Notes: generated by a model from the letters alone, not told the origin. A stretch of DNA of 45,121 nucleotides from Acetobacteraceae bacterium (GCA_030037175.1 JASHRV010000036.1:1-45121); one strand, 5' to 3'. Shown: positions 16,085 to 26,288, numbered from the stretch's first letter. A program made the numbers and translations.

Positions 16085-19000
16085 CTAACCGGCGCTCGAC
16101 CACGCCACGACCTGCTGCTCGACGAGCCGAGCATAGGCGCCATGGCGGGTCAGCAGCTCGGCATGGGTGCCGCCCTCAAGCACCCTCCCATGATCGAGCA
16201 CGAGGATGCGGTCTGCCGCGCGGATCGTAGAAAGCCTGTGCGCGATGATGAGCGTGGTCCGCCCGCGCATCAGCTCCGCCAATGCCATCCGCACCTCGGC
16301 CTCGCTGATCGTGTCGAGATGCGATGTCGCTTCGTCGAGCACCAGCACCGGCGCATCCTTGAGGAAGGCGCGCGCGATCGCGATGCGTTGGCGCTGCCCG
16401 CCCGAAAGCTGCACCCCGCGCTCTCCCACGCGCGTCGCGAGCCCGTCCGGCAGCCCTGCGACGAACGGCCCGAGCGCTGCCTGCTCGAGCGCAGCACCCA
16501 CCGCCGCCTCCGGTGCATCGGGTCGCGCCAGCCGGATGTTGGCCTCGAGCGTGTCGTTGAAAAGATAGGTGTCCTGGGCCACGAGCGCTATTCGGCGCCG
16601 GAGCGCATCGAGCCGGAACTCGCGAAGATCACATCCATCGAGGCGTACAGCACCTTCATCGGGGTCCCAGAAACGCAGCAGCAGGTTTGCGATCGTGCTC
16701 TTGCCCGCGCCTGAGGAACCGACGAGCGCCACCGTCGTTCCCGCCGACACGGTGAAGGAAACATCGGAGAGTGCCGGCTGCGTCCGCCCGGGATAGGTGA
16801 AGCGGACATCCTCGAACCGGATTTCCGAGCCGCCGGCTCCAGGCGGCGGATCGGCCGGCCCGTCGAGGATCGTCACGGGCTCCCGCCCGACCGCCGCCAG
16901 CCGCCGGCTCGCGGAAAACGTGTCGGCGAGCTGGCGCCCGACCTGGGCGATCTCCGAAACCGGCAGAAAGGCCGCGATCGCGACCAGCACGAGCAACGGC
17001 AGCATTCCCGCCGCCAACCGATGATCGGCGACGAGGCCGGCCCCAAGCACCGCCACTGCGAGTCCGCCGCCGCTGGTCGCCGCCTCGAGCCAGGCCGCCT
17101 GGCGTGAAAGATCGGCGAGCAGCTTGAGCCGGACTGCGCCATACTCCCGCGCCGTGGCCAGAAATGTCTGCCGCCGCCGCCCCACCGCACGGAAGGCGAG
17201 CAAATCAGCAAGCCCCTGGATCGTCTCGGTCACATGCGCACCGAGCAGTCCGAGCGCGTCCCGCGCCTCCGCGCCCAGCCGATCGATCCGGCGCCGCCCG
17301 GCCAGCGGCGAGAGCAAGGCGTAGCCGAGGAACGGCAAGAGCACGAGTGCCAGCGGCCAACCGAACCCCGCAAGCAGCCCGAGTACGGAGAGCGGCACCA
17401 GCACGGCCACGACCGCCGGCGCGACGGTGTGGGCGTAGAAATACTCGATCGTTTCCACGTCCTGCGTCGCGAGTGCCACGAGGTCGCCCGAGCGCCGCCG
17501 CAGCAGATAGGCGGGCGCAAGCCGCTCCAGCACGGCAAAGAGGTCGATCCGCATCTCCGCAAGCAGCTCGTAGGCCATCTCATGCGCGAGCGTCGATTCG
17601 AGCCAGTGGCAAAGCGCGGTGATCGGCGCAGCCGCGAGCAGCAGCCCGATCGGCACGAAGATGGGCCCGTGCACGCGCACCGCGGCGATGACGAGAGCGC
17701 CCAGCGCGCTCACCCCTATGAAGGAGGCGACGCGTCCGATCTCGAGCAGCACCGTCGCCGTCAGGGTCCCCCGCCAAGGCCTGATGAAGCCGAGCAGCGT
17801 CTTCAGCGTCTCGGCCCCGCTGACACCAGCCGCCTCCTCGTCGAGCGACCTTTTCTGTCCCACGTCCGAAGCCTCAGCAGACTCGGCGTGCTTGCCCTGA
17901 CCGGCGCGCTCAGCCTCGGCTCCGCGCGCCGGATGGTCGAGCACCGCACTTTCCTCTGCCTGGGCACCCATCAACCGCCGGTAGAGTCCGTCCGCCCGCA
18001 TCAGCGCGGCATGCGTGCCCTCCTCCACCACCCGCCCGCTCGAGAGAACGAGGATGCGGTCTGCCGCGATCACGCTCGAAAGTCGATGGGCCAGGATCAA
18101 TGTCGTGCGCCCCTCCATCAGCCGCTCCAGCGCCTGCTGGATGGCTGCCTCGTTCTCCGCATCGACCGATGAAAGCGCCTCGTCGAGAATGAGGATCGGC
18201 GCATCGAGCAGCAGGGCGCGGGCGATTGCGATCCGTTGCCTTTGCCCGCCCGACAGCCCCGCCCCGCGCTCGCCGATCCGCGTCTCGTACCCCTCCGGCA
18301 AGGCGAGGATGAACTCGTGCGCGTTCGCCGCCCGCGTGGCTTCCTCGATCTCTGCCCGCCCCGCCTCCGGCCGTCCGAGCCGGAGGTTCTCCGCCACTGT
18401 CCCCTCGAACAGCACCGGATCCTGCGCGACCACCGCGATCGAGGCGCGCAGCGCCTCCGCGTCCAGGATGCGGAGATCCCTCCCGCCGAACAGGATCCGC
18501 CCCGAGCAGGGGTCATATTCGCGGAGCAGGAGCCGCACGATGGAGGACTTTCCCGCTCCGCTCGGTCCGACAATCCCGACGCGCTCACCTGCCGCGACCC
18601 GGAACGAGAGCCCGTTATGCGCCGGCCCCCTCCCACCCGGATAGGCAAAGCGGACCTCCTCGAACGCGATGCTGGGCTGAAGCCCGGCCGCCGCCGCGCT
18701 TCCCGACGCGGGCAGCGAGGGCTTTGCCTCGAGGAGAGAAAAAATCCCGGCCGCTGCCGACTGTCCGAGAAGCCCCTGATGCAGCACGGTGCGGAGATCC
18801 CGCAACGGGCGGAAAATTTCCGTCCCGGCCATCAGCACGATCAGCAGCGCCGCGAGGCTCATCTGGCCGTGCGTCACCCGCCAGGCGCCGAGCGCCAGCG
18901 CTGCAGCAGCGCCGAGCGCGGTGCCGAGATCGGTGATCGCGCGGGTAAGGATGCTGGCACCGAGCACCCAGAACGTGTTCCTTGCCAGCGCATGGGCATG

Positions 19001-19669
19001 CTCGGCGAGCCGTGCCGCCCAGGCGCTGCTCTGGCCGAAGGCTTTCAGCGTCGGCAGGCCTTGCACGGCATCGAGGAACTCCTCGCCGAATGATTTGAGA
19101 GCGTGTGCACGATCAAGGCTGGCGCGCCGCTCGCGCATATGCACCGCCATCGGGCCAATCAGGGACAGGAGCGCACCGGCCAGCAGCACGGCGGCAACGG
19201 GCACATCCCAGATTGCCGCGAAGGCAAAAATGGCGAAGGGAGCGGCAATCGCGATCACGAGCTGAGGCAGGTACTGGCCGAACCAGGTCTGGAGCTGCTC
19301 GACCCCATCCACCATTGACAGCATCACCCCGCCCGTCCGGCTGCCTGAGAACCAGGCTGGCCCGAGCGTCACGATCCTGTCGAAGAGCCTTTCCCTGAGC
19401 CGCTCCTGAACGCGCACGGCGGTTCCATGGGCGATGCGAGCGCGCGCCTCCTCGAGCCCGGCCCTGATCACGATCATGGCCCCGGCCGCGAGCGCGAGCA
19501 GGATCTCCGCCCGCCCGCTGCCGCCGCGGAAGACGAGGGCGAGGAGCGTTCCGAGGAAGGCGAAGCGAGCGATGCCGGCGGCGAGCGCGAAGAGCCCAAG
19601 TCCCACCGCGAGCGCGATGCGCCCGCGTACGCCGCACGTCAGCCGCCAAAGACGTATGTCGAAATACAC
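16085..19669 (-). CDS. Fused double ABC exporter (two TMD-NBD modules), CydDC-like
   Basis: Two complete modules: GPSGAGKSS/LSGGQRQR/LILDEALSS and GSSGAGKST/LSGGQRQR/LVLDEATSH. First half has CydD-like YLPQLVIAIAAPFAIFAF and FLDAVQGLPTLKAFGQS. Likely GTG start (VYFDIRLWRLTC…) near 19669; the track start at 19876 would translate the 11-bp repeats. Confidence 0.85.
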   Translation of the reverse strand: MYFDIRLWRLTCGVRGRIALAVGLGLFALAAGIARFAFLGTLLALVFRGGSGRAEILLALAAGAMIVIRAGLEEARARIAHGTAVRVQERLRERLFDRIVTLGPAWFSGSRTGGVMLSMVDGVEQLQTWFGQYLPQLVIAIAAPFAIFAFAAIWDVPVAAVLLAGALLSLIGPMAVHMRERRASLDRAHALKSFGEEFLDAVQGLPTLKAFGQSSAWAARLAEHAHALARNTFWVLGASILTRAITDLGTALGAAAALALGAWRVTHGQMSLAALLIVLMAGTEIFRPLRDLRTVLHQGLLGQSAAAGIFSLLEAKPSLPASGSAAAAGLQPSIAFEEVRFAYPGGRGPAHNGLSFRVAAGERVGIVGPSGAGKSSIVRLLLREYDPCSGRILFGGRDLRILDAEALRASIAVVAQDPVLFEGTVAENLRLGRPEAGRAEIEEATRAANAHEFILALPEGYETRIGERGAGLSGGQRQRIAIARALLLDAPILILDEALSSVDAENEAAIQQALERLMEGRTTLILAHRLSSVIAADRILVLSSGRVVEEGTHAALMRADGLYRRLMGAQAEESAVLDHPARGAEAERAGQGKHAESAEASDVGQKRSLDEEAAGVSGAETLKTLLGFIRPWRGTLTATVLLEIGRVASFIGVSALGALVIAAVRVHGPIFVPIGLLLAAAPITALCHWLESTLAHEMAYELLAEMRIDLFAVLERLAPAYLLRRRSGDLVALATQDVETIEYFYAHTVAPAVVAVLVPLSVLGLLAGFGWPLALVLLPFLGYALLSPLAGRRRIDRLGAEARDALGLLGAHVTETIQGLADLLAFRAVGRRRQTFLATAREYGAVRLKLLADLSRQAAWLEAATSGGGLAVAVLGAGLVADHRLAAGMLPLLVLVAIAAFLPVSEIAQVGRQLADTFSASRRLAAVGREPVTILDGPADPPPGAGGSEIRFEDVRFTYPGRTQPALSDVSFTVSAGTTVALVGSSGAGKSTIANLLLRFWDPDEGAVRLDGCDLREFRLDALRRRIALVAQDTYLFNDTLEANIRLARPDAPEAAVGAALEQAALGPFVAGLPDGLATRVGERGVQLSGGQRQRIAIARAFLKDAPVLVLDEATSHLDTISEAEVRMALAELMRGRTTLIIAHRLSTIRAADRILVLDHGRVLEGGTHAELLTRHGAYARLVEQQVVAWSSAG

Positions 19670-19724
19670 GACGTGATCTTCCGGCAAGCCGCCGCATTTG
19701 GAAACCGGCGCCTTGCGGGCCGTT

Positions 19725-19768
19725 CCCCCTGTGGCCCCCCTGTGGCCCCCCTGTGGCCCCCCCTGTGG
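19725..19768. repeat. 11-bp tandem repeat (TGTGGCCCCCC, about four TGTGG units) in a divergent promoter region
   Basis: TGTGG at 19730, 19741, 19752 and 19764, preceded by C-tracts of 5, 6, 6 and 7. Confidence 0.9.
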
Positions 19769-19814
19769 ACCGTCCCGTTGAGCGGCGCGGGCGCGGCTGA
19801 TACGCAGGCCTGCC

Positions 19815-21581
19815 GTGCCAGCCCCATCCTCGCCCCATCGGAATCGGCGATTGCTCGACAGGCGGCTGACCGCCATCGCCCGCCCGGCAAGGGCGGGCCT
19901 CTATGTCGCGATAGGTCTTGGGCTTGCCGGCGGTCTGCTCGTCATCCTCCAGGCTCTCCTGCTGGCTCGCATCGTCAACGGCGCCGTGTTCCGGCATGGC
20001 CCGGTGCCAGCGGGCCTTCTGCTTGCGCTCTTCGTCCTCTTTGTCTTGCGCGCGGCTCTGACCTTCCTCTCCGAAATCGCCGCACACCACGCCGCCGCAT
20101 CGGTCAAGACAGAGCTCAGGCGCGCCTTGATGAAGCGAATCGTTGAGCTCGGCCCCGCCTACACCGTGGGCGAAGGCAGCGCCGATCTTGCCACCACCCT
20201 GACCGACGGCGTCGAGGCGCTCGAGCCCTATCTTGCCCGCTACCTGCCGCAGATGGCGCTCGTGGCGCTCGTGCCGCTTGCGATCCTCGCCACTCTCTTC
20301 CCGATCGATTGGATGAGCGGGCTCGTGCTTGCCGTGAGCGGGCCGCTCATCCCGCTCTTCATGGTCTTCGTCGGCCACCAGGCCGAGGCGATCAACCAGC
20401 GCCAGTGGCGCCAGCTCCTGGCGATGAGCGCGCACATGCTCGATGCGATCCAGGGAATCACGACGTTGAAGCTTTTCGGCCGCGCGCGCGACGAGATCGC
20501 GCTGATCGCACGAATTTCCGACGATTACCGGCGCACCACCATGGCAAGCCTCCGGGTCGCCTTCCTCACCTCGGCGGTGCTCGAGTTCTTCGCCTCCCTC
20601 GCGATCGCGCTGGTTGCCGTCATCTTTGGCGCGCGGCTGCTGCACGGCCACGCCAATTTCTTCGCTGCCTTCCTGGTTCTTCTTCTCGTCCCCGAGTTTT
20701 TTCTCCCGCTGCGCAACCTCGCCACCCACTACCATGCGCGGATGAGCGCGCTCGCCGCTGCCCAGCGGATCTTCGAGGTTCTGGACGCCCCTGTTGCCCA
20801 GGTTTCCGGCATCGCCATTCCCCCGAAGGGCGCGGTCACGATCCTGTGCCGGGCGCTCGAGGCCGGCCATGAGCCGGGCCGGACGGTTCTGCGCGGGCTC
20901 GATTGCGAATTTCCGGCGGGGCTCGCGACTGCGATCGTCGGCCGTTCAGGAGCCGGAAAATCGAGCCTCGCCGCGGCGATCGTTGGCTTCATCGCGCCCA
21001 GCGCAGGGACGATCCTGATCGACGGCGTTCCGCTCTCAGTACTCGACCGCGAGGCCTGGTGGCGGCAGCTCGCTTACGTTCCACAGGCGCCGCGGACCTT
21101 TGCCGGCACAGTTGCCGAGAATCTCCGTCTCGCCCGGCCCGAGGCCGACGAGGCGAGCCTGCGCGAAGCCTGCCGCCGCGCCCTGCTGCTCGACGTGATT
21201 GACTCCCTGCCGCAAGGTCTTTCGACCCGGCTCGGCGAAGGCGGCATCGGCCTCTCAGGCGGCGAGATCCAGCGCCTCGCACTCGCCCGCGCCTTCCTCA
21301 AGGATGCCCCGCTCCTGATTCTTGACGAGGCCACCGCCCACCTCGACCTCGAAACCGAGGCCCTGGTCGCGGAGGCGATCGCCGATCTCGCGCGCGGCCG
21401 CACGGCCATTCTCATTGCCCATCGCCTCGCCACCGTCAGGCGCGCCGACCGGATCGTCGTGATGGAGGACGGACGCGTCGCCGAATACGGCACGCATGAA
21501 GCCCTTGTCGCTTGCGGCGGCGCCTACGCCGCTCTGCTCCGGGGCGCTGCCGCCCCGACAGAGACCCCATGCGTGCGCTGA
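19815..21581 (+). CDS. cydD: Thiol reductant ABC exporter subunit CydD
   Basis: ARYLPQMALVALVPLAILATLF…FMVFVGHQAEAINQRQWRQLLAMSAHMLDAIQGITTLKLFGRA; Walker A GRSGAGKSS; LSGGEIQRLALARAFLKDAPLLILDEATAHLD. Confidence 0.92.
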   Translation: MPAPSSPHRNRRLLDRRLTAIARPARAGLYVAIGLGLAGGLLVILQALLLARIVNGAVFRHGPVPAGLLLALFVLFVLRAALTFLSEIAAHHAAASVKTELRRALMKRIVELGPAYTVGEGSADLATTLTDGVEALEPYLARYLPQMALVALVPLAILATLFPIDWMSGLVLAVSGPLIPLFMVFVGHQAEAINQRQWRQLLAMSAHMLDAIQGITTLKLFGRARDEIALIARISDDYRRTTMASLRVAFLTSAVLEFFASLAIALVAVIFGARLLHGHANFFAAFLVLLLVPEFFLPLRNLATHYHARMSALAAAQRIFEVLDAPVAQVSGIAIPPKGAVTILCRALEAGHEPGRTVLRGLDCEFPAGLATAIVGRSGAGKSSLAAAIVGFIAPSAGTILIDGVPLSVLDREAWWRQLAYVPQAPRTFAGTVAENLRLARPEADEASLREACRRALLLDVIDSLPQGLSTRLGEGGIGLSGGEIQRLALARAFLKDAPLLILDEATAHLDLETEALVAEAIADLARGRTAILIAHRLATVRRADRIVVMEDGRVAEYGTHEALVACGGAYAALLRGAAAPTETPCVR

Positions 21582-23323
21582 TCCGGCTTCTCCGCCTCTA
21601 CGGGCCCTACCGCGCCTGGATAGCCAGCGGGCTTCTGCTTGCGCTCGCGACCATCCTTGCCAATTTCGGGCTGCTGGCGCTGGCCGGCTGGTTCCTCGCC
21701 ACAGCGGGCCTGGTCGGTCTTGGCGGGTATGCAGCGCAAAATGCGTTCAACTTCTTCACTCCGGCCGCCGGCGTGCGCTTCTTCGCCACGGTGCGCGTGC
21801 TCGGCCGCTATGCCGGGCGGATCGTCGATCACGAAGCCGCCTTGCGCCAGCTCGCCCGTCTGCGCGTCTTTCTCTTCGAAAAGCTCGAGCCGCTCGCCCC
21901 GGCCGCCCTCGCCGCGGAGCGGAGCGGCGATCTTCTTTCCCGTCTGGTGGCCGATATCGACCGGCTGGGTGATGTCTATCTGCGCGTCCTGGCCCCCTTT
22001 GCCGTTGCCGTCGCGGCGGCGCTGGCCATGGCCGGCACCCTCGCCATTTTTGTCCCGCTCGCGGGCCTCGCTCTGCTCGCGGGCCTTGCCCTTGCCGGCC
22101 TCGCCGTGCCGGCGGCGAGCCTCGCTCTGGGTGCCCGGGCGAGCCGCGAGGTCGTCACGACCCGCAACGAATTGCGCGCCGATGCCGTCGATGCCATCCA
22201 GGGCCTCGCCGAGCTTCTGACGTACAACGCCGCGCCAGCGGTGGCCGCCCGCATCGGTGACGCGAACGACCGGCTGATCGCGCGCGAGGCGCGGCTCGCT
22301 GCGATTGCCGGGCTTGGTGCAGGCGCGGGCCAGCTGATCGCCAATGCGACGATGGGCGCTGCACTCCTGATCGGGCTTGAGCTGGCCGGTGCCCACCACC
22401 TGCCCGGCGCCGACGTGCCGCTGCTGACGCTTGGCGCGCTTGCCGCCTTCGAGGCGGTGGCACCGCTGCCTCAAGCGTTCCAGCTTCTCGGCGGGATGGC
22501 AGAATCGGCGCGGCGCGTGTTCGCGATCGCGGATCGCGCCCCGCCGGTGCGTGAGCCCAAGCGAAGCCCGGCGCGGCCGCAGCACCTCGATATCGCGCTC
22601 TCGGGGGTGCGGCTGCGCTATGCACCGGAGGCGCCGTGGGCGCTCGACGGGCTCACGCTCACCATCCGGGAAGGCGAACATGTAACGATCCTCGGCCGCT
22701 CCGGTGCCGGGAAGACTTCGTTCATCAATCTCCTCCTGCGCTTCGTCGAATATGAGGAGGGCTCGGCCTCCCTTGGCGGAGTCGAATTACGAGCGATTCG
22801 CGGCGACGACGTGCGCAGCCTCTTCTCCGTGGTTTCCCAACGCACCCAACTCTTCGCCGGATCGATTCGCGATAATCTCCGGATCGCCCGGCCCGATGCC
22901 GATGACGCTTCGCTCTGGCGCGCGCTCGAGACGGCCGCGCTCTCCGAATTCGTGCGCGCGCGGTCCAGGGGCCTCGATTCACCGGTCGGCGAGGGCGCCG
23001 CGCGGCTCTCCGGCGGCGAGGCCCGCCGTCTCGCACTCGCCCGGGCCGCGCTGCGCGATGCGCCCTTCCTGGTGCTCGACGAGCCGACCGAGGGCCTCGA
23101 CCCTTTGACGGAAGCCGCCCTGCGTGGAGATCTCGGACGGCTCGCCGCAGGCCGGACGGTGATCAGCATCACCCATCGGCTTGCCTTCATCGCCCCGAAC
23201 GACCGCATCGTCGTCCTCGATTCCGGCCGCGTTGCCGAGGACGGCACGTTCGCAGTCCTCCGCACCGACGGACGGATCGTTCCCCGCCTCGCACGTCTTC
23301 AGGAAGATCTGGCCCGCATCTGA
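21569..23323 (+). CDS. cydC: Thiol reductant ABC exporter subunit CydC
   Basis: MRALIRLLRLYGPYRAWIASGLLLALATILANFGLLALAGWFLATAGLVGL…VRFFATVRVLGRYAGRIVDHEAALRQLARLRVFLFEKLEPLAPA; GRSGAGKTS; LSGGEARRLALARAAL. Overlaps cydD by 13 bp. Confidence 0.93.
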   Translation: MRALIRLLRLYGPYRAWIASGLLLALATILANFGLLALAGWFLATAGLVGLGGYAAQNAFNFFTPAAGVRFFATVRVLGRYAGRIVDHEAALRQLARLRVFLFEKLEPLAPAALAAERSGDLLSRLVADIDRLGDVYLRVLAPFAVAVAAALAMAGTLAIFVPLAGLALLAGLALAGLAVPAASLALGARASREVVTTRNELRADAVDAIQGLAELLTYNAAPAVAARIGDANDRLIAREARLAAIAGLGAGAGQLIANATMGAALLIGLELAGAHHLPGADVPLLTLGALAAFEAVAPLPQAFQLLGGMAESARRVFAIADRAPPVREPKRSPARPQHLDIALSGVRLRYAPEAPWALDGLTLTIREGEHVTILGRSGAGKTSFINLLLRFVEYEEGSASLGGVELRAIRGDDVRSLFSVVSQRTQLFAGSIRDNLRIARPDADDASLWRALETAALSEFVRARSRGLDSPVGEGAARLSGGEARRLALARAALRDAPFLVLDEPTEGLDPLTEAALRGDLGRLAAGRTVISITHRLAFIAPNDRIVVLDSGRVAEDGTFAVLRTDGRIVPRLARLQEDLARI

Positions 23324-23367
23324 AACGTTGGGAGAACAAACGGCACAGGTGCCGAGAGGCGCGGTCA

Positions 23368-23381
23368 CTGATATAAATCAA
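23368..23381 (+). promoter_or_regulatory. FNR/FixK-like box upstream of cydA
   Basis: CTGAT-ATAA-ATCAA, one mismatch from TTGAT-N4-ATCAA, about 100 bp before the cydA start. Confidence 0.6.
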
Positions 23382-23479
23382 GTCAATGCGTGAGGTGGCC
23401 CTGTAATGGGGATCACCGTTTCGGCCGAACGCGGGCGGGCGGAAGCCGCTCGTCATGCCATCGCCCGGAGGTCAACGCC

Positions 23480-25102
23480 ATGATCGACCCGTCCGTCGTC
23501 AGTCTCTCCCGCCTGCAATTCGCTCTGACGGCGCTTTACCATTTCCAGTTCGTGCCGCTGACGCTCGGCCTCACTTTCATGCTGGCGGCGATGGAGACGG
23601 TCTACGTCATCACCGGCAAGCCGATCTACAAGGAGATGACCCAGTTCTGGGGCAAGCTTTTCGGCATCAACTTCGCCATCGGGGTAGCGACCGGACTCAC
23701 CATGGAGTTCGAGTTCGGCACCAACTGGTCGATGTATTCCCATTTCGTGGGCGACGTGTTCGGCACACCGCTGGCGATCGAGGGCCTGATGGCCTTCTTC
23801 ATGGAATCGACCTTTGTGGGGCTGATGTTCTTCGGCTGGGACCGGATGAGCAAGGAGGCGCATCTCGCCGTCACCTATCTCGTGGCGCTCGGTTCGAACC
23901 TGTCTGCTCTTTGGATCCTGATCGCCAACGCTTTCATGCAGGACCCGCAAGGCGCGCGCTTCGACCCGACGACGATGCGGATGCAGTTCCAGAGCTTCGG
24001 GTCTCTCGTCTTCAGCGAGAAGGCCCAGGCAGAGTTCGTCCATGCCTCGATCGCGGGCTATGTCTGCGCGGCGATGTTCGTAATGGGGATCAGCAGCTAC
24101 TACCTCCTCACCCGCCGGCATCGCGAGTTTGCGCTGCGATCCCTGCGCATCGCCGCGCTGTTCGGCATTGTCTCCACGCTCGCGGTGATCACGCTCGGTG
24201 ATGCTGCCGGCCGCGAAGACTATCTCGTGCAGCCGACCAAGCTCGCGGCGATGGAAGGGCTCTGGCAGACGACCAAGCCGCCCGCGGAGCCGTGGAAACT
24301 GATCGCGCTGCCCAATGATGCCACCGAGAGCGATCTCTTCGATTTCTCGATCGGGATTCCCTATGTCCTGACCCCGCTGGTCACGCACACATTCAACCAG
24401 GCGATCCCCGGCATTGACGAGCTCAAGATGGAAGCAGCCGCCCGGGTGGAGAACGGGATCAGAGCCGTCACGGCGCTCGAGCAATACGCCCAAACAAAAG
24501 ATCCGAATGCTCTCTCCGAGTTCGAGTTCTATGAGGATGACATGGGCTACGGCTTTCTCGCCCAGCGCTTCGCTCCCGATCAGGACCTGACGAAGATTAC
24601 GCCCTCCGACATGCCGGGGATCGTGACCAAGACCGCGCGCGCAAGCATCCCCAACGTCTTCGTCGAGTTCTGGTCGTTCCGTATCATGGTCGCCTTCGGC
24701 TTCGCATTCCTCGTGATCTTCGCCTTTGGTGCCTATTACAGCCTGAGAAACACGATCGAGCGGCAGCCTTGGGTGCTCTATCTGGCGATGTGGTCGATCC
24801 CGCTCCCGATACTGGTCGCGCTCTACGGCTGGATCACCGCCGAGAACGGCCGCCAGCCTTGGAGCGTGTTCGGCTGGCTGCCGACCTTCGAGGCCGCCTC
24901 GACCCATTCGCTCGGCTATATGATCTTTTCGCTTCTCGGTTTTGCAACGCTCTACACGCTCTTTATCGGCGCCGAGCTCTATCTGATGTTCAAATATGCC
25001 CGCCTCGGTCCTAGCCCGGCCGGCAGCGCCGAGCCGCGTATCGCACCCGCAGGCGGGCCTGCCATTCTGCGGCCTGGTTATGCGGCCAAGTCCTGGGAAT
25101 AG
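23480..25102 (+). CDS. cydA: Cytochrome bd ubiquinol oxidase subunit I
   Basis: LSRLQFALTALYHFQFVPLTLGL…NFAIGVATGLTMEFEFGTNWSMYSHFVGDVFGTPLAIEGLMAFFMESTF…GWITAENGRQPWSVFGWLPT. ATG preceded by CGGAGGTC. Confidence 0.96.
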   Translation: MIDPSVVSLSRLQFALTALYHFQFVPLTLGLTFMLAAMETVYVITGKPIYKEMTQFWGKLFGINFAIGVATGLTMEFEFGTNWSMYSHFVGDVFGTPLAIEGLMAFFMESTFVGLMFFGWDRMSKEAHLAVTYLVALGSNLSALWILIANAFMQDPQGARFDPTTMRMQFQSFGSLVFSEKAQAEFVHASIAGYVCAAMFVMGISSYYLLTRRHREFALRSLRIAALFGIVSTLAVITLGDAAGREDYLVQPTKLAAMEGLWQTTKPPAEPWKLIALPNDATESDLFDFSIGIPYVLTPLVTHTFNQAIPGIDELKMEAAARVENGIRAVTALEQYAQTKDPNALSEFEFYEDDMGYGFLAQRFAPDQDLTKITPSDMPGIVTKTARASIPNVFVEFWSFRIMVAFGFAFLVIFAFGAYYSLRNTIERQPWVLYLAMWSIPLPILVALYGWITAENGRQPWSVFGWLPTFEAASTHSLGYMIFSLLGFATLYTLFIGAELYLMFKYARLGPSPAGSAEPRIAPAGGPAILRPGYAAKSWE

Positions 25103-25116
25103 GGAGGATTTCCGCG

Positions 25117-26256
25117 ATGGAGCTCTACGCCGTTCTGAAACTGATCTGGGTGCTCCTGCTCGGCGTTCTTCTGGTGGGGCTCGGCACCATGGTGGGCATG
25201 GACATGGGCGTGGGCACCCTGCTCCGCTTCGTCGGCCGGAACGATGCCGAGCGACGCACCGCACTCAATATCATCGGCCCGCATTGGGATGGCAATCAGG
25301 TCTGGTTCATCCTTGGCGGCGGTGCCATTTTCGCCGCCTTTCCGACCCTCTACGCAACTTCGTTCTCGACATTCTACATCGTAATGATCTTGCTCCTCTT
25401 CAGCATGATCATCCGTCCCGTCGCCTTTGAGTACCGCTCGAAAGTGGAGGCAAGAAACTGGCGCGAAACCTGGGACTGGGCCTTCCTGATTTCGGGTGCC
25501 CTGCCGATGATCATTTACGGCGCCGCTTTCGGCAATGTTCTGCAAGGCGTCGGCTTTCACTTCGCCTGGGACGGCCAGTACTACCAGGACGAATCCTTCA
25601 TTTGGTATCTGCTCAATCCCTTCGCGATCCTCTGCGGCGTGCTTTCGCTCGCACTTTCGATCCAGCAGGGAGGTGCGATGCTGATGCTCCGCGGCGTGGA
25701 GCCGATTTATGGTCGTGCGCGCCGCTTCGCTGTCTCCGCAAGCTTCATCGCCGCCGCCCTCTTTATTATCGGCGGCATCTGGATCAGCTTCATCAAAGGC
25801 TTCGTGTACAGCGCGCCGGTTGATCCGGCGATGGCGGCGACCCCTCTCGCGGGCCCGGCAGTGGCGATGCGCGCCGGCGCTTGGCTCGACAATTTCCACG
25901 CCTTTCCGTTGCTGTGGCTTGTGCCCGTGCTCGGGCTCATCGGCATGATCGGCTGTGCGCTTTCGCTCCTGGCCGGAAGGCCAGCGCTGGGGTGGTGGCT
26001 CGGCGCGCTTTCCTGGATCGGCACCATCGGCACTGCGGGTGCGGCCATGTTCCCCTTCCTAATGCCGTCCACGACCATGCCGAGCCAGAGCCTCAGCGTC
26101 TGGAACGCCTCAAGCAGCGCCTACACGCTCGGTTGGATGCTGGTCTTCGCTCTGATCTTCGTGCCTGCGATTGTCATCTACACCTCCTGGGCCTTCCGAA
26201 TCATGGGCGGCAAGGTGCGGACCGAAACGGTTAGCAAGAACGAACACTCTTACTGA
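25117..26256 (+). CDS. cydB: Cytochrome bd ubiquinol oxidase subunit II
   Basis: LIWVLLLGVLLVGLGTMVGMDMGVGTLLRFVGR…IGPHWDGNQVWFILGGGAIFAAFPTLYATSFSTFY. Confidence 0.96.
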   Translation: MELYAVLKLIWVLLLGVLLVGLGTMVGMDMGVGTLLRFVGRNDAERRTALNIIGPHWDGNQVWFILGGGAIFAAFPTLYATSFSTFYIVMILLLFSMIIRPVAFEYRSKVEARNWRETWDWAFLISGALPMIIYGAAFGNVLQGVGFHFAWDGQYYQDESFIWYLLNPFAILCGVLSLALSIQQGGAMLMLRGVEPIYGRARRFAVSASFIAAALFIIGGIWISFIKGFVYSAPVDPAMAATPLAGPAVAMRAGAWLDNFHAFPLLWLVPVLGLIGMIGCALSLLAGRPALGWWLGALSWIGTIGTAGAAMFPFLMPSTTMPSQSLSVWNASSSAYTLGWMLVFALIFVPAIVIYTSWAFRIMGGKVRTETVSKNEHSY

Positions 26257-26288
26257 CGCGTTACGCCAATCACGGAGGATCTCCGAAT

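Noticed and set aside
19113-20870. 585-aa minus-strand ORF spanning cydD and the ABC gene
   Set aside because: Antisense to CydD and then out of frame in the fused ABC gene; low-complexity composition.
23453-25264. 603-aa minus-strand ORF opposite cydA
   Set aside because: Antisense shadow ORF in high-GC DNA; the sense strand is unambiguous CydA.
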